Shown in pieces: positions 8,011-17,550 of a stretch of 64,000 nucleotides of DNA. How positions within the stretch are numbered: position 1 is the stretch's first letter; every line of letters begins with the position of its first letter. The stretch is from WLWS01 sp965243105 (lineage in GTDB: Bacteria > Pseudomonadota > Gammaproteobacteria > Eutrophobiales > Eutrophobiaceae), in the NCBI GenBank assembly GCA_965243105.1, contig CBDEUC010000003.1, positions 1,860,001-1,924,000 on the forward strand. The letters run 5' to 3'. Below the pieces are notes generated by a model. It saw only the letters and a program-made list of their open reading frames with translations. It was not told where the DNA came from and searched no databases. Made by a program: the position numbers and the translations under genes.

Positions 8011-8544
8011 ATGTCAGAAAAAACAACCATAGCACGACCCTATGCTCAGGCAGTGTTTGAACTGGCGAGCGACGGCGGAAATACCGGCGAATGGTCCGAT
8101 GCCCTCGCGCTATTGAGCCAGGTCGTTACCAACGAAGACATGCAGGGCCTGCTTAACAATCCGAAGGTTTCTGCTGAGCAGCTTTTTGACATAGTGATGT
8201 CGATTGCCGGGGAAAACCTTTCAGGTCAAAGCCAGAACTTTGTTCGTGTCCTGATCGATGCCGGGCGGCTCGGATATGCTCCTCAGATCGTGGAGTTGTT
8301 CGAGTCACTACGCGCAGAAGCAGAAGGTACGGTAGATGTAGAAGTTCGTTCAGCCTACCAGTTGGAACAGGGTCAGCAGGACAAGATTGCCGAGGCCATA
8401 GCAGCGCGTCTTGGCAGGAAAGTGAAGATCAGTGCCACGGTTGATAACTCCCTCATTGGCGGCGCAGTAATACGAGCCAATGACGCGGTTATCGACGCCT
8501 CCATACGTGGTCGACTGAACGAGCTCGCCAACGACCTGGCCTGA
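8011..8544 (+). CDS. atpH: F-type ATP synthase subunit delta (AtpH)
   Basis: A 177-residue stalk subunit that joins the b dimer to the top of the alpha3beta3 head. The N-terminal helical domain opens with the usual TTIARPYAQAVFELA block. The C-terminal region carries the conserved LIGGAVIRANDAVIDASIRGRLNEL motif region (shown here by its ends: LIGGAVI and GRLNEL). It begins with ATG 17 bases after atpF and has family-typical length. Confidence 0.97.
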   Translation: MSEKTTIARPYAQAVFELASDGGNTGEWSDALALLSQVVTNEDMQGLLNNPKVSAEQLFDIVMSIAGENLSGQSQNFVRVLIDAGRLGYAPQIVELFESLRAEAEGTVDVEVRSAYQLEQGQQDKIAEAIAARLGRKVKISATVDNSLIGGAVIRANDAVIDASIRGRLNELANDLA

Positions 8545-8595
8545 ACATGAATGAAAAGAATTTAACAATATAAAGCTCATAAGTGAGGAACAGCG

Positions 8596-10137
8596 ATGTC
8601 AATCAGCGCAACAGAAATCAGTGAACTGATTAAAAAGAAAATCCAGGATTTTGACCTGGATACTGAAGCACGGACTGAAGGGACGGTAGTCAGTCTGTCT
8701 GACGGTATTGCCAGGATCCATGGTCTCAGTGACGCCATGCAAGGTGAGATGATCGAGTTTCCCGGAAATACTTTCGGTCTTGCGCTCAACCTGGAACGCG
8801 ATTCAGTAGGTGCCGTTGTACTGGGTAGCTATGAACACATTTCTGAAGGTGACACGGTCAAGTGCACCAAGCGAATCCTCGAGGTGCCGGTTGGTGAAGC
8901 CATGCTGGGTCGCGTGGTCAACTCACTGGGTGCACCGATTGATGGTAAGGGCGAAATTGAAACTTCGCTGAGTTCACCGATTGAAAAGATTGCTCCTGGT
9001 GTTATCGACCGCCAGTCAGTATCGCAGCCTGTCCAGACCGGTCTGAAGTCAATTGACTCCATGGTGCCGGTAGGTCGTGGCCAGCGTGAGCTGATTATCG
9101 GTGACAGGCAGACCGGTAAAACCGCGGTGGCAGTTGACACCATCATTAACCAGAAAGGTACCGGTGTTAAATGTATCTATGTTGCTATCGGTCAGAAAGC
9201 ATCTTCCATTAACACGGTTATTCGCAAGCTGGAAGAGCACGGTGCCATGGAGCACACCATCATCGTTGCCGCTACCGCCTCAGATTCTGCTGCCATGCAG
9301 TACATCGCACCCTACTCCGGTTGTGCCATGGGTGAGTACTTCCGTGACCGCGGTGAAGACGCGCTGATTATTTATGATGATTTAACCAAGCAGGCCTGGG
9401 CCTATCGCCAGGTATCGCTGCTGCTGAAACGCCCACCGGGTCGTGAAGCTTATCCCGGTGACGTTTTCTACCTGCATTCACGCCTGCTCGAGCGTGCCGC
9501 TCGAATCAACGCTGACGCGGTAGAGCGCATCACCAACGGCGAAGTAAAGGGACAGACTGGTTCGCTGACCGCGCTGCCGATTATTGAAACCCAGGCCGGT
9601 GACGTATCCGCCTTCGTGCCTACCAACGTAATTTCCATTACCGACGGCCAGATTTATCTTGAAACCGACCTGTTTAACTCTGGTTTCCGGCCAGCTATCA
9701 ACGCGGGCCTGTCTGTGTCTCGAGTAGGTGGTGCGGCACAGACCAAGATCGTCAAGAAACTGGGTGGCGGTATTCGACTGGCCCTCGCGCAGTATCGTGA
9801 ACTGGCGGCCTTTGCCCAGTTTGCTTCGGACCTTGACGACGCAACGCGTAAGCAGCTGGAACGTGGTCAGCGAGTGATGGAACTGATGAAACAGAAGCAG
9901 TATTCACCACTCAGCGTGGCAGAAATGTCCGTCAGCCTGTTCGCGGTAGAAAACGGCTTCATCGATGATATTGAGCTGGAAAAAGTGGGTGACTTCGAAG
10001 AAGCCCTGCTGGCTTTCATGAATAGCGAGAAAAAGGATCTTATCCAGAAAATCAACGACGAAGGTGAGTTTAACGATGAGATCGAAGCTGCTATGAAGAG
10101 TAGCGTCGAAGAATTCAAGCAGAACCACACCTGGTAA
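8596..10137 (+). CDS. atpA: F-type ATP synthase subunit alpha (AtpA)
   Basis: A 513-residue non-catalytic nucleotide-binding subunit of F1, the same length as E. coli alpha. Visible are the beta-barrel N-terminal domain, the P-loop GDRQTGKTAVA near residue 169, the alpha signature PAINAGLSVSRVG, and the C-terminal helical bundle. The start has a GAGGAA ribosome site in front. It lies centrally in the atp operon, 51 bases after atpH. Nothing is unusual. Confidence 0.98.
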   Translation: MSISATEISELIKKKIQDFDLDTEARTEGTVVSLSDGIARIHGLSDAMQGEMIEFPGNTFGLALNLERDSVGAVVLGSYEHISEGDTVKCTKRILEVPVGEAMLGRVVNSLGAPIDGKGEIETSLSSPIEKIAPGVIDRQSVSQPVQTGLKSIDSMVPVGRGQRELIIGDRQTGKTAVAVDTIINQKGTGVKCIYVAIGQKASSINTVIRKLEEHGAMEHTIIVAATASDSAAMQYIAPYSGCAMGEYFRDRGEDALIIYDDLTKQAWAYRQVSLLLKRPPGREAYPGDVFYLHSRLLERAARINADAVERITNGEVKGQTGSLTALPIIETQAGDVSAFVPTNVISITDGQIYLETDLFNSGFRPAINAGLSVSRVGGAAQTKIVKKLGGGIRLALAQYRELAAFAQFASDLDDATRKQLERGQRVMELMKQKQYSPLSVAEMSVSLFAVENGFIDDIELEKVGDFEEALLAFMNSEKKDLIQKINDEGEFNDEIEAAMKSSVEEFKQNHTW

Positions 10138-10176
10138 TCATTCATTAGAGCTTAACTATCAGCCGGGGAATATTGA

Positions 10177-11040
10177 ATGGCAGTCGGTAAAGAAATACGA
10201 ACCAAGATCGCGAGTGTGAAGAACACTCAGAAGATCACCAAGGCCATGGAAATGGTGGCGGCCAGCAAGATGCGCAAGGCCCAGGACAGGATGCGTGCTG
10301 CAAGGCCTTATGCTGAAAAGATTCGCAACGTCATGTCTCACCTTGGTGCGGCTAACCCTGAGTACAAGCATCCGTACCTGACAGGTCGCAGTGAGATCAA
10401 GCGCGTGGGTGTCATCGTTGTTTCCACCGACCGCGGTCTTTGCGGTGGTCTGAACTCCAACCTGTTCCGTGACCTTCTTCGGCAGATGAAAGAATGGGAT
10501 GACAGCGGTATAGAGATTGACCTCAGCATCATCGGTAACAAGGCTGTAGGTTTCTTTTCCCGCGTTAATAGCAACATTGTCGCCCAGTTGACGCACATTG
10601 GTGATGAGCCAGCGTCTGACACCCTGATTGGCTCGGTAAAGATCATGCTGGATGCCTACATGGAAGAGAAAATTGACGCGCTTTACCTGGTGTCAAACAA
10701 CTTCGTTAACTCCATGACGCAAAGCCCGGAGATCGAGCAATTGATTCCCGCAAAGCCAGTAGAGGATGATGAATACCAGCATCACTGGGACTACATATAC
10801 GAACCCGATGCAAAAGAAGTACTGGATATGCTGATGGACAGGTACATCGAGTCGCTGGTTTACCAGGGCGTGGTAGAGAATATTGCCTGTGAACAGGCAG
10901 CACGAATGGTTGCCATGAAGAGTGCGTCTGATAACGCCGGCACCCTTATTGATGAATTACAGCTGGTCTATAACAAGGCCAGGCAGGCTGCGATTACCCA
11001 GGAGCTGTCAGAAATTGTTGGTGGCGCGGCAGCGGTTTAA
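10177..11040 (+). CDS. atpG: F-type ATP synthase subunit gamma (AtpG)
   Basis: A 287-residue central-shaft subunit. The N-terminal coiled-coil helix (KEIRTKIASVKNTQKITKAM) and the C-terminal helix (ARMVAMKSASDNAGTLIDEL) that together make the rotor axle are both intact, with the Rossmann-like globular part between them (VIVVSTDRGLCGGLN). Length equals the E. coli protein. It is 39 bases after atpA. Confidence 0.98.
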   Translation: MAVGKEIRTKIASVKNTQKITKAMEMVAASKMRKAQDRMRAARPYAEKIRNVMSHLGAANPEYKHPYLTGRSEIKRVGVIVVSTDRGLCGGLNSNLFRDLLRQMKEWDDSGIEIDLSIIGNKAVGFFSRVNSNIVAQLTHIGDEPASDTLIGSVKIMLDAYMEEKIDALYLVSNNFVNSMTQSPEIEQLIPAKPVEDDEYQHHWDYIYEPDAKEVLDMLMDRYIESLVYQGVVENIACEQAARMVAMKSASDNAGTLIDELQLVYNKARQAAITQELSEIVGGAAAV

Positions 11041-11084
11041 AAGATTTACGAATAAAAAATTAAAGCATAAAGAGGAAACAAACA

Positions 11085-12491
11085 ATGAGTGCTGGAAACA
11101 TTGTACAAATCATTGGTGCTGTGGTTGACGTAGAATTCCCCAGTGAAGCCATACCAAAAGTGTACGACGCACTGGTGGTTGATGCGGAAGGTGTGGAAAC
11201 CACGCTGGAAGTGCAGCAACAGCTTGGTGATGGCGTAGTCAGGACGATTGCACTAGGTTCAACCGACGGTCTGCAGCGCGGACTCAAGGTCGACAATACC
11301 GGCGCTCCTATCTCCATCCCGGTTGGCGAAGCCACTCTTGGTCGAATCATGAATGTGCTGGGTCAGCCTATCGACGAATGTGGTGAAGTTAAAACCGATG
11401 AGAAGTGGAGTATTCACCGTGAAGCACCGCAGTTCACTGAGCTGAGCGCTACTACCGAACTGCTGGAAACAGGCATCAAGGTTATCGACCTGGTTTGCCC
11501 CTTTGCCAAGGGTGGTAAAGTCGGCCTCTTTGGCGGCGCCGGTGTGGGCAAGACCGTTAACATGATGGAATTGATTAATAACATCGCCACCCAGCACTCC
11601 GGTCTTTCCGTGTTTGCCGGTGTGGGTGAGAGAACTCGTGAAGGTAACGACTTCTACCATGAAATGCAGGAAGCCGGTGTTGTAAACGTTGAAGAATTTA
11701 CCAAGTCCAAGGTGTCCATGGTCTACGGCCAGATGAACGAGCCACCGGGTAACAGGCTGCGCGTGGCATTGACGGGTCTGACCCTGGCTGAAAAATTCCG
11801 TGAAGAAGGTCGTGACGTACTGTTCTTCGTAGATAACATTTATCGTTTTACCCTGGCCGGTACCGAGGTATCTGCGCTACTTGGACGTATGCCTTCAGCT
11901 GTGGGCTACCAGCCGACACTGGCTGAGGAAATGGGTAAACTGCAGGAGCGTATTACTTCAACCAAGACCGGTTCTATTACTTCTATCCAGGCCGTGTACG
12001 TCCCTGCTGACGACCTGACTGACCCTTCTCCTGCAACGACATTTGCTCACCTTGATGCAACGGTTGTGCTTTCACGACAGATTGCAGAGCTGGGTATTTA
12101 TCCTGCTGTGGACCCACTTGATTCTACTTCACGTCAGCTTGATCCGCTGGTCGTGGGACAGGAGCATTATGAAGTGGCCCGTTCAGTACAGAACACCCTG
12201 CAGCGTTACAAGGAACTGCGTGACATCATCGCGATTCTTGGTATGGACGAACTGTCTGAAGATGACAAGCTGGTTGTGGCACGAGCCAGGAAGATCCAGC
12301 GTTTCCTTTCACAGCCCTTCAGTGTTGCTGAAGTTTTCACCGGCTCACCGGGCAAGTATGTTTCCCTGAAAGATAACATCGCCGGTTTTAAAGCCATCGT
12401 GAACGGTGAGTATGACCACTTGCCGGAGCAGGCCTTCTACATGGTAGGTACCATTGAAGAAGCGGTCGAAAAAGCAAAAGACGTTCAATAA
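11085..12491 (+). CDS. atpD: F-type ATP synthase subunit beta (AtpD)
   Basis: A 468-residue catalytic subunit. The P-loop GGAGVGKT is at residues 150-157, the GERTREGND segment with the catalytic glutamate follows, and the C-terminal SPGKYVSL region and DELSEDDK (the DELSEED-type regulatory loop, one residue changed) are present. IYRFTLAGTEVSALLGR carries Phe where most relatives have Tyr, a conservative change. AGAGGAAAC before the ATG is a good ribosome site. Confidence 0.98.
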   Translation: MSAGNIVQIIGAVVDVEFPSEAIPKVYDALVVDAEGVETTLEVQQQLGDGVVRTIALGSTDGLQRGLKVDNTGAPISIPVGEATLGRIMNVLGQPIDECGEVKTDEKWSIHREAPQFTELSATTELLETGIKVIDLVCPFAKGGKVGLFGGAGVGKTVNMMELINNIATQHSGLSVFAGVGERTREGNDFYHEMQEAGVVNVEEFTKSKVSMVYGQMNEPPGNRLRVALTGLTLAEKFREEGRDVLFFVDNIYRFTLAGTEVSALLGRMPSAVGYQPTLAEEMGKLQERITSTKTGSITSIQAVYVPADDLTDPSPATTFAHLDATVVLSRQIAELGIYPAVDPLDSTSRQLDPLVVGQEHYEVARSVQNTLQRYKELRDIIAILGMDELSEDDKLVVARARKIQRFLSQPFSVAEVFTGSPGKYVSLKDNIAGFKAIVNGEYDHLPEQAFYMVGTIEEAVEKAKDVQ

Positions 12492-12506
12492 CAGACGATA
12501 CTCATT

Positions 12507-12929
12507 ATGAGCACGATTCACGTAGACATCGTTAGCGCAGAACAGGAAATCTTTTCCGGGGAAGCGGAAATGATTTTTGCCCCGGCCCAGCTGGGTGAAA
12601 TGGGTATTGCACCGGGCCATACGCCGCTGGTAACACAACTGGGCCCTGGCGAGGTTCGAGTAAAGCACGTGGGTGGCGAAGAAGAAGGTTTTTATGTTTC
12701 CGGTGGTTTGCTGGAAGTACAGCCAAAGGTTGTCACCGTGCTGTCCGATACCGCTGTGAGAGCCGAGGACCTCGATGAAGCCGCCGTTATGAAAGCCAAG
12801 GAAGAAGCAGAACGTCAGCTCCACGACCGAGACGCGAGCAAGGATTACGCAACGGCCCTGGCCGAAAATGCCGAACTTGCAGCCCAGTTGCAGGCTATAC
12901 AGCGACTGCGCAAACGCGCTGGCAGGTAG
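12507..12929 (+). CDS. atpC: F-type ATP synthase subunit epsilon (AtpC)
   Basis: A 140-residue rotor subunit with an N-terminal beta-sandwich (IHVDIVSAEQEIFSGEAEMI, LGEMGIAPGHTPLVT) and a C-terminal two-helix inhibitory hairpin (AAVMKAKEEAERQ, ALAENAELAAQLQAIQRLRK). Length and motifs match E. coli epsilon (139). It is the last gene of the operon, 15 bases after atpD. The 66 bases to glmU contain no convincing intrinsic terminator, so read-through into glmU is possible. Confidence 0.97.
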   Translation: MSTIHVDIVSAEQEIFSGEAEMIFAPAQLGEMGIAPGHTPLVTQLGPGEVRVKHVGGEEEGFYVSGGLLEVQPKVVTVLSDTAVRAEDLDEAAVMKAKEEAERQLHDRDASKDYATALAENAELAAQLQAIQRLRKRAGR

Positions 12930-12995
12930 ACCTTGATTCTTAAAGCGGGCCTGGTCTCTCTTTAATTTTTTCGCTCAGCGCTTATAGTCAAAGCT

Positions 12996-14366
12996 ATGGC
13001 GACATCAGTAATTATCCTGGCAGCAGGGCAGGGCACACGCATGAAGTCCTCGCTGCCAAAAATTCTTCATCCACTGGCCGGACGTCCCCTCGTCGAACAT
13101 GTCTATATTGCCGCTCGCCGTCTCAATGTCCGTGATATTCACATTGTTTACGGCTTTGGGGGCGAAGATATTCTCGAGGCACTTTCCCATCTCGAAGTAA
13201 GTTGGGCTGAACAGGCCGAGCAACTCGGTACAGGGCATGCCGTGGCCCAGGCCATCGGTGCAATTGCCGACGAGGATAACGTACTGATCCTTTATGGTGA
13301 CGTTCCGCTCATCACCCACGAAACCCTTAAAAGACTCGTGGCAGCGGCCGGGGAAAGTGGATTCAGCCTGCTGACAGCCATCATGGACGACCCATATGGC
13401 TATGGTCGAATCATTCGTGATGATAACGGTGAGATAACAAGTATCGTCGAGGAAAAGGACGCCACCGACGAGCAGCGACAGGTTAACGAGATCAATACCG
13501 GCATGATGACGGTTAAGGCTGACAGGTTAAAAACCTGGCTGGAGAATCTCAGCAATGATAACGCCCAGGGGGAGTACTACCTGACCGATGTAATCGAGAT
13601 GGCGACTTCCGAAGGTGTTCGGGTTAACTCGGTATCGCCAGAGTCAGTGCTTGAAACACAGGGCGTGAACAATCGTCAGCAGCTCTCAGAACTGGAAAGA
13701 TATTACCAGTTAATCCAGGCGAATCACCTGATGATGCAGGGCGTCACCATGCTTGATCCGCATCGCTTCGACTTGAGAGGCGACCTTGAAACCGGCCGTG
13801 ATATTGTCATCGATGTAAATACAATTATCGAGGGCAGTGTCAGCATCGGTGATAATGTCAGCATTGGGCCAAACTGTGTCATAAAGGATGCGGATATTGG
13901 TGACCATGTCACTATCAATGCCAATTGCGTAATAGAAAATGCCGTGATCGGCTCGCGTAGCAAGATTGGCCCCTTTGCCCGAATTCGTCCCGAGACACGT
14001 CTTGCTGAAGACGTACATATCGGTAATTTTGTCGAGGTAAAAAAGTCCAGCATCGACCAGGGTTCAAAGGTTAATCACCTCAGTTATATCGGTGACAGCG
14101 AGATTGGAAAAAAGAGCAACATCGGTGCCGGTACCATCACCTGCAATTATGATGGTGCCAACAAGCACAAGACCATTATCGGTGACGACGTGTTTGTCGG
14201 TTCTGACACGCAGCTTGTTGCCCCGGTCACTATTGCAAATGGAGTCACCATTGGCGCAGGTACAACCGTGACAAAGAATGTCGGTGAAAACCAGCTAACC
14301 ATCAGCCGCGCAAAGCAGGTCAGCATAGAGGGCTGGCAAAGACCAAGAAAGGGAGACAAGAAATAG
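12996..14366 (+). CDS. glmU: Bifunctional N-acetylglucosamine-1-phosphate uridyltransferase / glucosamine-1-phosphate acetyltransferase
   Basis: A 456-residue cytoplasmic enzyme making UDP-GlcNAc for peptidoglycan and LPS. The N-terminal pyrophosphorylase domain (about 1-230) carries the nucleotide loop LAAGQGTRMKS and LYGDVPL. The C-terminal left-handed beta-helix acetyltransferase domain (about 250-456) holds the hexapeptide repeats and the CoA-site segment NHLSYIGDSEIG with the catalytic His, then TITCNYDGANKHKT. Length is the same as E. coli GlmU. Its position directly after atpC is conserved in Pseudomonas-like genomes, where glmS usually follows; here rraA does. Confidence 0.98.
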   Translation: MATSVIILAAGQGTRMKSSLPKILHPLAGRPLVEHVYIAARRLNVRDIHIVYGFGGEDILEALSHLEVSWAEQAEQLGTGHAVAQAIGAIADEDNVLILYGDVPLITHETLKRLVAAAGESGFSLLTAIMDDPYGYGRIIRDDNGEITSIVEEKDATDEQRQVNEINTGMMTVKADRLKTWLENLSNDNAQGEYYLTDVIEMATSEGVRVNSVSPESVLETQGVNNRQQLSELERYYQLIQANHLMMQGVTMLDPHRFDLRGDLETGRDIVIDVNTIIEGSVSIGDNVSIGPNCVIKDADIGDHVTINANCVIENAVIGSRSKIGPFARIRPETRLAEDVHIGNFVEVKKSSIDQGSKVNHLSYIGDSEIGKKSNIGAGTITCNYDGANKHKTIIGDDVFVGSDTQLVAPVTIANGVTIGAGTTVTKNVGENQLTISRAKQVSIEGWQRPRKGDKK

Positions 14367-14368
14367 CC

Positions 14369-14848
14369 ATGGGTGTCGCTACTGCAGATTTATACGATGA
14401 GCATGGTGACAAGGTACGCGTGGTCACTCCAATGTTCCGGGATTTTGGTGCGCGTAAGCAGTTTTCCGGACCGGTCTCTACCCTGAAGGTTTTTGAAGAT
14501 AACACGCTGGTTCGGTCTGCCCTTGAAGAGGACGGCGACGGACGTGTGCTGGTAGTCGATGGCGGCGGCTCTTTACGCTGCGCGCTTGTTGGTGACATGC
14601 TGGCAAAGCTGGGCGTGGATAATAACTGGCAGGGTATCGTGGTGTATGGCTGCATTCGTGATTCCGCCGTGATCGCCGGGATGGATATCGGTGTTAAGGC
14701 AATTAACACCAATCCGAAGAAAAGCGTCAAGAAAGGTGTTGGTGAGAGAGATATTGATATCGAGTTCGGTGGCGTGAGTTTTAAAGCAGGCGATTATCTT
14801 TATGCTGATGAGGACGGCATCGTGGTGGCCGAGGAGAAGCTTGTTTAA
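14369..14848 (+). CDS. rraA: Ribonuclease E activity regulator RraA
   Basis: A 159-residue protein of the RraA/HMG-CHA aldolase-like fold. Motifs typical of true RraA are visible: GDGRVLVVDGGGSLRCALVGD, then GIVVYGCIRDS with the conserved Arg-Asp, and GVGERDIDIEFGGV. RraA forms a ring trimer, binds the C-terminal region of RNase E and slows mRNA decay. Some relatives are 4-hydroxy-4-methyl-2-oxoglutarate aldolases, but length and the VKKGVGERD segment favour RraA. The ATG lies two bases after the glmU stop (TAGCCATGG), so the genes are probably coupled. Confidence 0.9.
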   Translation: MGVATADLYDEHGDKVRVVTPMFRDFGARKQFSGPVSTLKVFEDNTLVRSALEEDGDGRVLVVDGGGSLRCALVGDMLAKLGVDNNWQGIVVYGCIRDSAVIAGMDIGVKAINTNPKKSVKKGVGERDIDIEFGGVSFKAGDYLYADEDGIVVAEEKLV

Positions 14849-15003
14849 CTTTGCCATGCGCAAGCTGGTTGATATCAGTGCAATTGTGACAAAGTCCTGA
14901 GTTTTCCCGCCCGCGATTGTCTATACTCTGGATTCGGGGAAAGCCCCTCTGAACATTGATCAAAACTTAAGGTGCGTTCAGCCTTTTCAATGGAGTCGTT
15001 AAA

Positions 15004-15501
15004 ATGTATAACAAATTCAAGTACCTGGCACTGGCAATTCTATTGGCTGCAAGCAGTATCACGGCGCAGGCGGAATGTATCAGGGAAAAAGGTGGTGGTG
15101 GAGAAATCGCCGGCACTTTGCTTGGCGCAGCCCTGGGTGGACTGGTAGGTTCACAGATTGGTGGTGGTAGTGGTAAGAAGTTCGCCATCGCCGGTGGCGT
15201 TCTCGCCGGTGGCTTTATCGGTAATAACATCGGCCGCAAGCTGGATTGTGCGGACCAGGATTATCACTACGACACCACGCAGAGTGCGCTGGAATACAAG
15301 AAGACAGGGCGCTCTGCCGGCTGGTCAAACCCGGATAGTGGTCACGCAGGTTCTGTCACGCCAACCAAGACCTATTTTGCCGGAGATGGAAGGCCGTGCC
15401 GGGAATTCACTCAAACCATTTTTGTCGATGGCCAGGAAGAGACTGTTACCGATACCGCCTGCCGTGATGAAGATGGCACCTGGAAAATAATCGACAGTTA
15501 A
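15004..15501 (+). CDS. Glycine-zipper (2TM) surface-antigen-like secreted protein
   Basis: A 165-residue protein with a Sec signal peptide (about residues 1-22, ending AQAECI). A glycine-zipper hairpin follows (about 31-75: GEIAGTLLGAALGGLVG, then GGVLAGGFIGNNIGRKLD), as in the 17 kDa antigen/RcpB-like outer-membrane families. The C-terminal part has the CREFTQTIFVDGQEETVTDTACRDEDGTW type motif of this family (C..ft.t...dG..e...g.aCr..dG.W). Glycine zippers insert into or associate with the outer membrane; the exact role is unknown. A TATACT-like -10 lies at 14922-14927 without a good -35 partner. Confidence 0.8.
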   Translation: MYNKFKYLALAILLAASSITAQAECIREKGGGGEIAGTLLGAALGGLVGSQIGGGSGKKFAIAGGVLAGGFIGNNIGRKLDCADQDYHYDTTQSALEYKKTGRSAGWSNPDSGHAGSVTPTKTYFAGDGRPCREFTQTIFVDGQEETVTDTACRDEDGTWKIIDS

Positions 15502-15562
15502 TCGCTGCGGCCACAGCTTGTATCCCGAAATGGGCGTTACGCGGGAAAGCTGATTAACAGGC

Positions 15563-16321
15563 GTGCCCGTCCTGTCTATCATAATTCCGGCCTATAACGA
15601 AGAGGCGTTTCTTCCGCGCACACTTGAAAGCCTGGGCAGGGTAATCAAGTCCCGTCCCCTTGATGTTGAAGTTATCGTTGTCGATAACAACTCTACTGAT
15701 AATACTGCGAGCATCGCAGGGGAATGGGGCGCGCGCGTGGTGTTCGAACCCTTTAACCAGATTTCGCGCGCAAGGAATGCCGGCGCGGGAGCCGCGCTAT
15801 CTGACTTCCTCGTCTTTCTTGATGCTGACACAGAGTTAAATGAATCACTCCTGTGGACTGCCGTGGAGCGATTGCAGGGTGGACGCTGTTGTGGTGGTGG
15901 CACGCTGGTCAGGTTCGAGAGGGAAGTGCCCTGGTTACCCCAGGCCTTTCTAAATTGCTGGAACTGGATTGCAGTAAAGCTTTCTCTGGCTGCAGGATGT
16001 TTTATATATTGTCGCCGTGATGCCTTTGAGGACGTAGGAGGCTTTAGCGAGGACGTCTATGCCAGCGAGGAGATCTGGTTATCCCGGGCGATTACCAGCT
16101 GGGGCAGGGACAGGGAAATGAGCTTTGACATTATTACCGACTGGCCTATCAGTACCTCCGTGCGCAAGGTCGACTGGTATTCCCAGGGAAAATTGTTTGT
16201 GCTGTTCCTGCCGATATTACTTTTTCCTCCGTTGGTGCGTGTACAATCATTTTGTCAGGCCTGGTACAGGCGCCCAAATACGTGGCAGGAAGATCTAGAG
16301 AAGGAGGAAAGCCGACGGTGA
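15563..16321 (+). CDS. Glycosyltransferase family 2
   Basis: A 252-residue GT-A fold enzyme starting with GTG at 15563. The N-terminal sequence SIIIPAYNEEAFLPRTL is the GT2 signature; VVDNNSTDNT marks the nucleotide-binding loop and FLDADTEL contains the DxD metal motif. A hydrophobic segment near the C-terminus (about 213-232, LFVLFLPILLFPPLV) suggests membrane association. The acceptor is unknown. The stop overlaps the chosen GTG start of kynureninase by four bases (GTGA), so the two genes appear translationally coupled, an odd pairing. Confidence 0.85.
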   Translation: MPVLSIIIPAYNEEAFLPRTLESLGRVIKSRPLDVEVIVVDNNSTDNTASIAGEWGARVVFEPFNQISRARNAGAGAALSDFLVFLDADTELNESLLWTAVERLQGGRCCGGGTLVRFEREVPWLPQAFLNCWNWIAVKLSLAAGCFIYCRRDAFEDVGGFSEDVYASEEIWLSRAITSWGRDREMSFDIITDWPISTSVRKVDWYSQGKLFVLFLPILLFPPLVRVQSFCQAWYRRPNTWQEDLEKEESRR

Positions 16322-17550
16322 GTCTTGACCTTGAATACATAGAAGCCCTGGACAGTAACGACCCTCTTGCTGACAAGGCAGCCTTGTTTCACTTGCCAGG
16401 GGGTATCACTTATCTCGATGGCAACTCGCTGGGTGCCATGCCCCTTGCTGTACCAGCTGCTGTTTCAAAAAACCTTGAGAAAGAGTGGGCAGTTGACCTG
16501 ATCGACAGCTGGAATACTAACGACTGGTTTATCAGGGCCCGGATCATTGGCGACAAGATTGCGCAGCTGATAGGGGCAGAGAGTGGTGAAGTTGTTGTCG
16601 GAGACTGTGTCTCGGTTAACCTGTTCAAGATGATCCTCGCCGGTCTTTCTATGCAGGAAGACAAGAGCCGTATTGTTACCGAGCTGGGCAACTTTCCTAC
16701 CAACCTCTACGTCATGCAGGGTATCGAGGCCATGCTGGGCGACAGGGTGGAGCTGGTGGCGGTGGAACGCGGTGAAGTGGAATCGTCAATTGATAAAAAC
16801 ACGGCTCTTGTCGTTCTCACCCACACACACTACAAGACCAGTGAAACCTGGGACATGGCGACCCTCACTGCCCGCGCCCAGGAAAACGGGGCGCTGGTAA
16901 TCTGGGATCTTTGTCACAGCGCCGGCATCATGCCACTTGAACTGTCAGGGTTAAATGTCGACATGGCGGTAGGCTGTACCTACAAGTACCTCAATGGCGG
17001 GCCCGGTGCCCCGGCTTTTCTTTACCTGGCTGGGAGACACCAGGGCAACGTGCAACAACCGATTACCGGGTGGTGGGGACATGCCAGCCCCTTTGAGTTT
17101 AGTGACCAGTACGCGCCGGCGAATGATATTCGACAACTGCAGTCGGGCACGCAAAGCATCGTTGCCCTGTCAGCACTGGAACCTGGTATTGATTTAACCC
17201 TGTCCGTGGACATGCAGGAAATTCGTAAGAAATCACAGGCACTGGGCCAGCTTTTTATTGAATTAATGGCAGAACATTGTCCGGATATCGGTATTGCATC
17301 ACCACGGGATAATGATCGCAGGGGCAGCCATGTTTCGATAATTCACGATGAAGGCTATGCCATTACCCAGGCACTCAAGGCGCAGGGGATCGTGGTGGAC
17401 TTTCGTGCGCCGGATATTATTCGTTTTGGCTTCGCGCCACTGTACAACAGTTACATGGACGTTTGGCGTTCGGTGAACACCCTGGTGAACATTATCAACA
17501 ACGAAAGCTGGAAGCGTGCGGAGTACCGCGAGCGAGCAACAGTCACCTAG
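16318..17550 (+). CDS. kynU: Kynureninase
   Basis: A 410-residue PLP enzyme splitting kynurenine or 3-hydroxykynurenine into (3-hydroxy)anthranilate and alanine. Motifs: YLDGNSLGAMP near the N-terminus, the phosphate-binding SVNLFK region, LVVLTHTHYKTS, IWDLCHSAG with the cofactor-binding Asp, and the PLP-lysine segment GCTYKYLNGGPGAP. The reading frame is open upstream to 16252 inside the glycosyltransferase, but the GTG at 16318 has an excellent AAGGAGGA site at 16301-16308 nine bases before it and gives the family-typical N-terminus. It is convergent with the ACMS decarboxylase; their stop codons share one CTAG. Confidence 0.95.
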   Translation: MSLDLEYIEALDSNDPLADKAALFHLPGGITYLDGNSLGAMPLAVPAAVSKNLEKEWAVDLIDSWNTNDWFIRARIIGDKIAQLIGAESGEVVVGDCVSVNLFKMILAGLSMQEDKSRIVTELGNFPTNLYVMQGIEAMLGDRVELVAVERGEVESSIDKNTALVVLTHTHYKTSETWDMATLTARAQENGALVIWDLCHSAGIMPLELSGLNVDMAVGCTYKYLNGGPGAPAFLYLAGRHQGNVQQPITGWWGHASPFEFSDQYAPANDIRQLQSGTQSIVALSALEPGIDLTLSVDMQEIRKKSQALGQLFIELMAEHCPDIGIASPRDNDRRGSHVSIIHDEGYAITQALKAQGIVVDFRAPDIIRFGFAPLYNSYMDVWRSVNTLVNIINNESWKRAEYRERATVT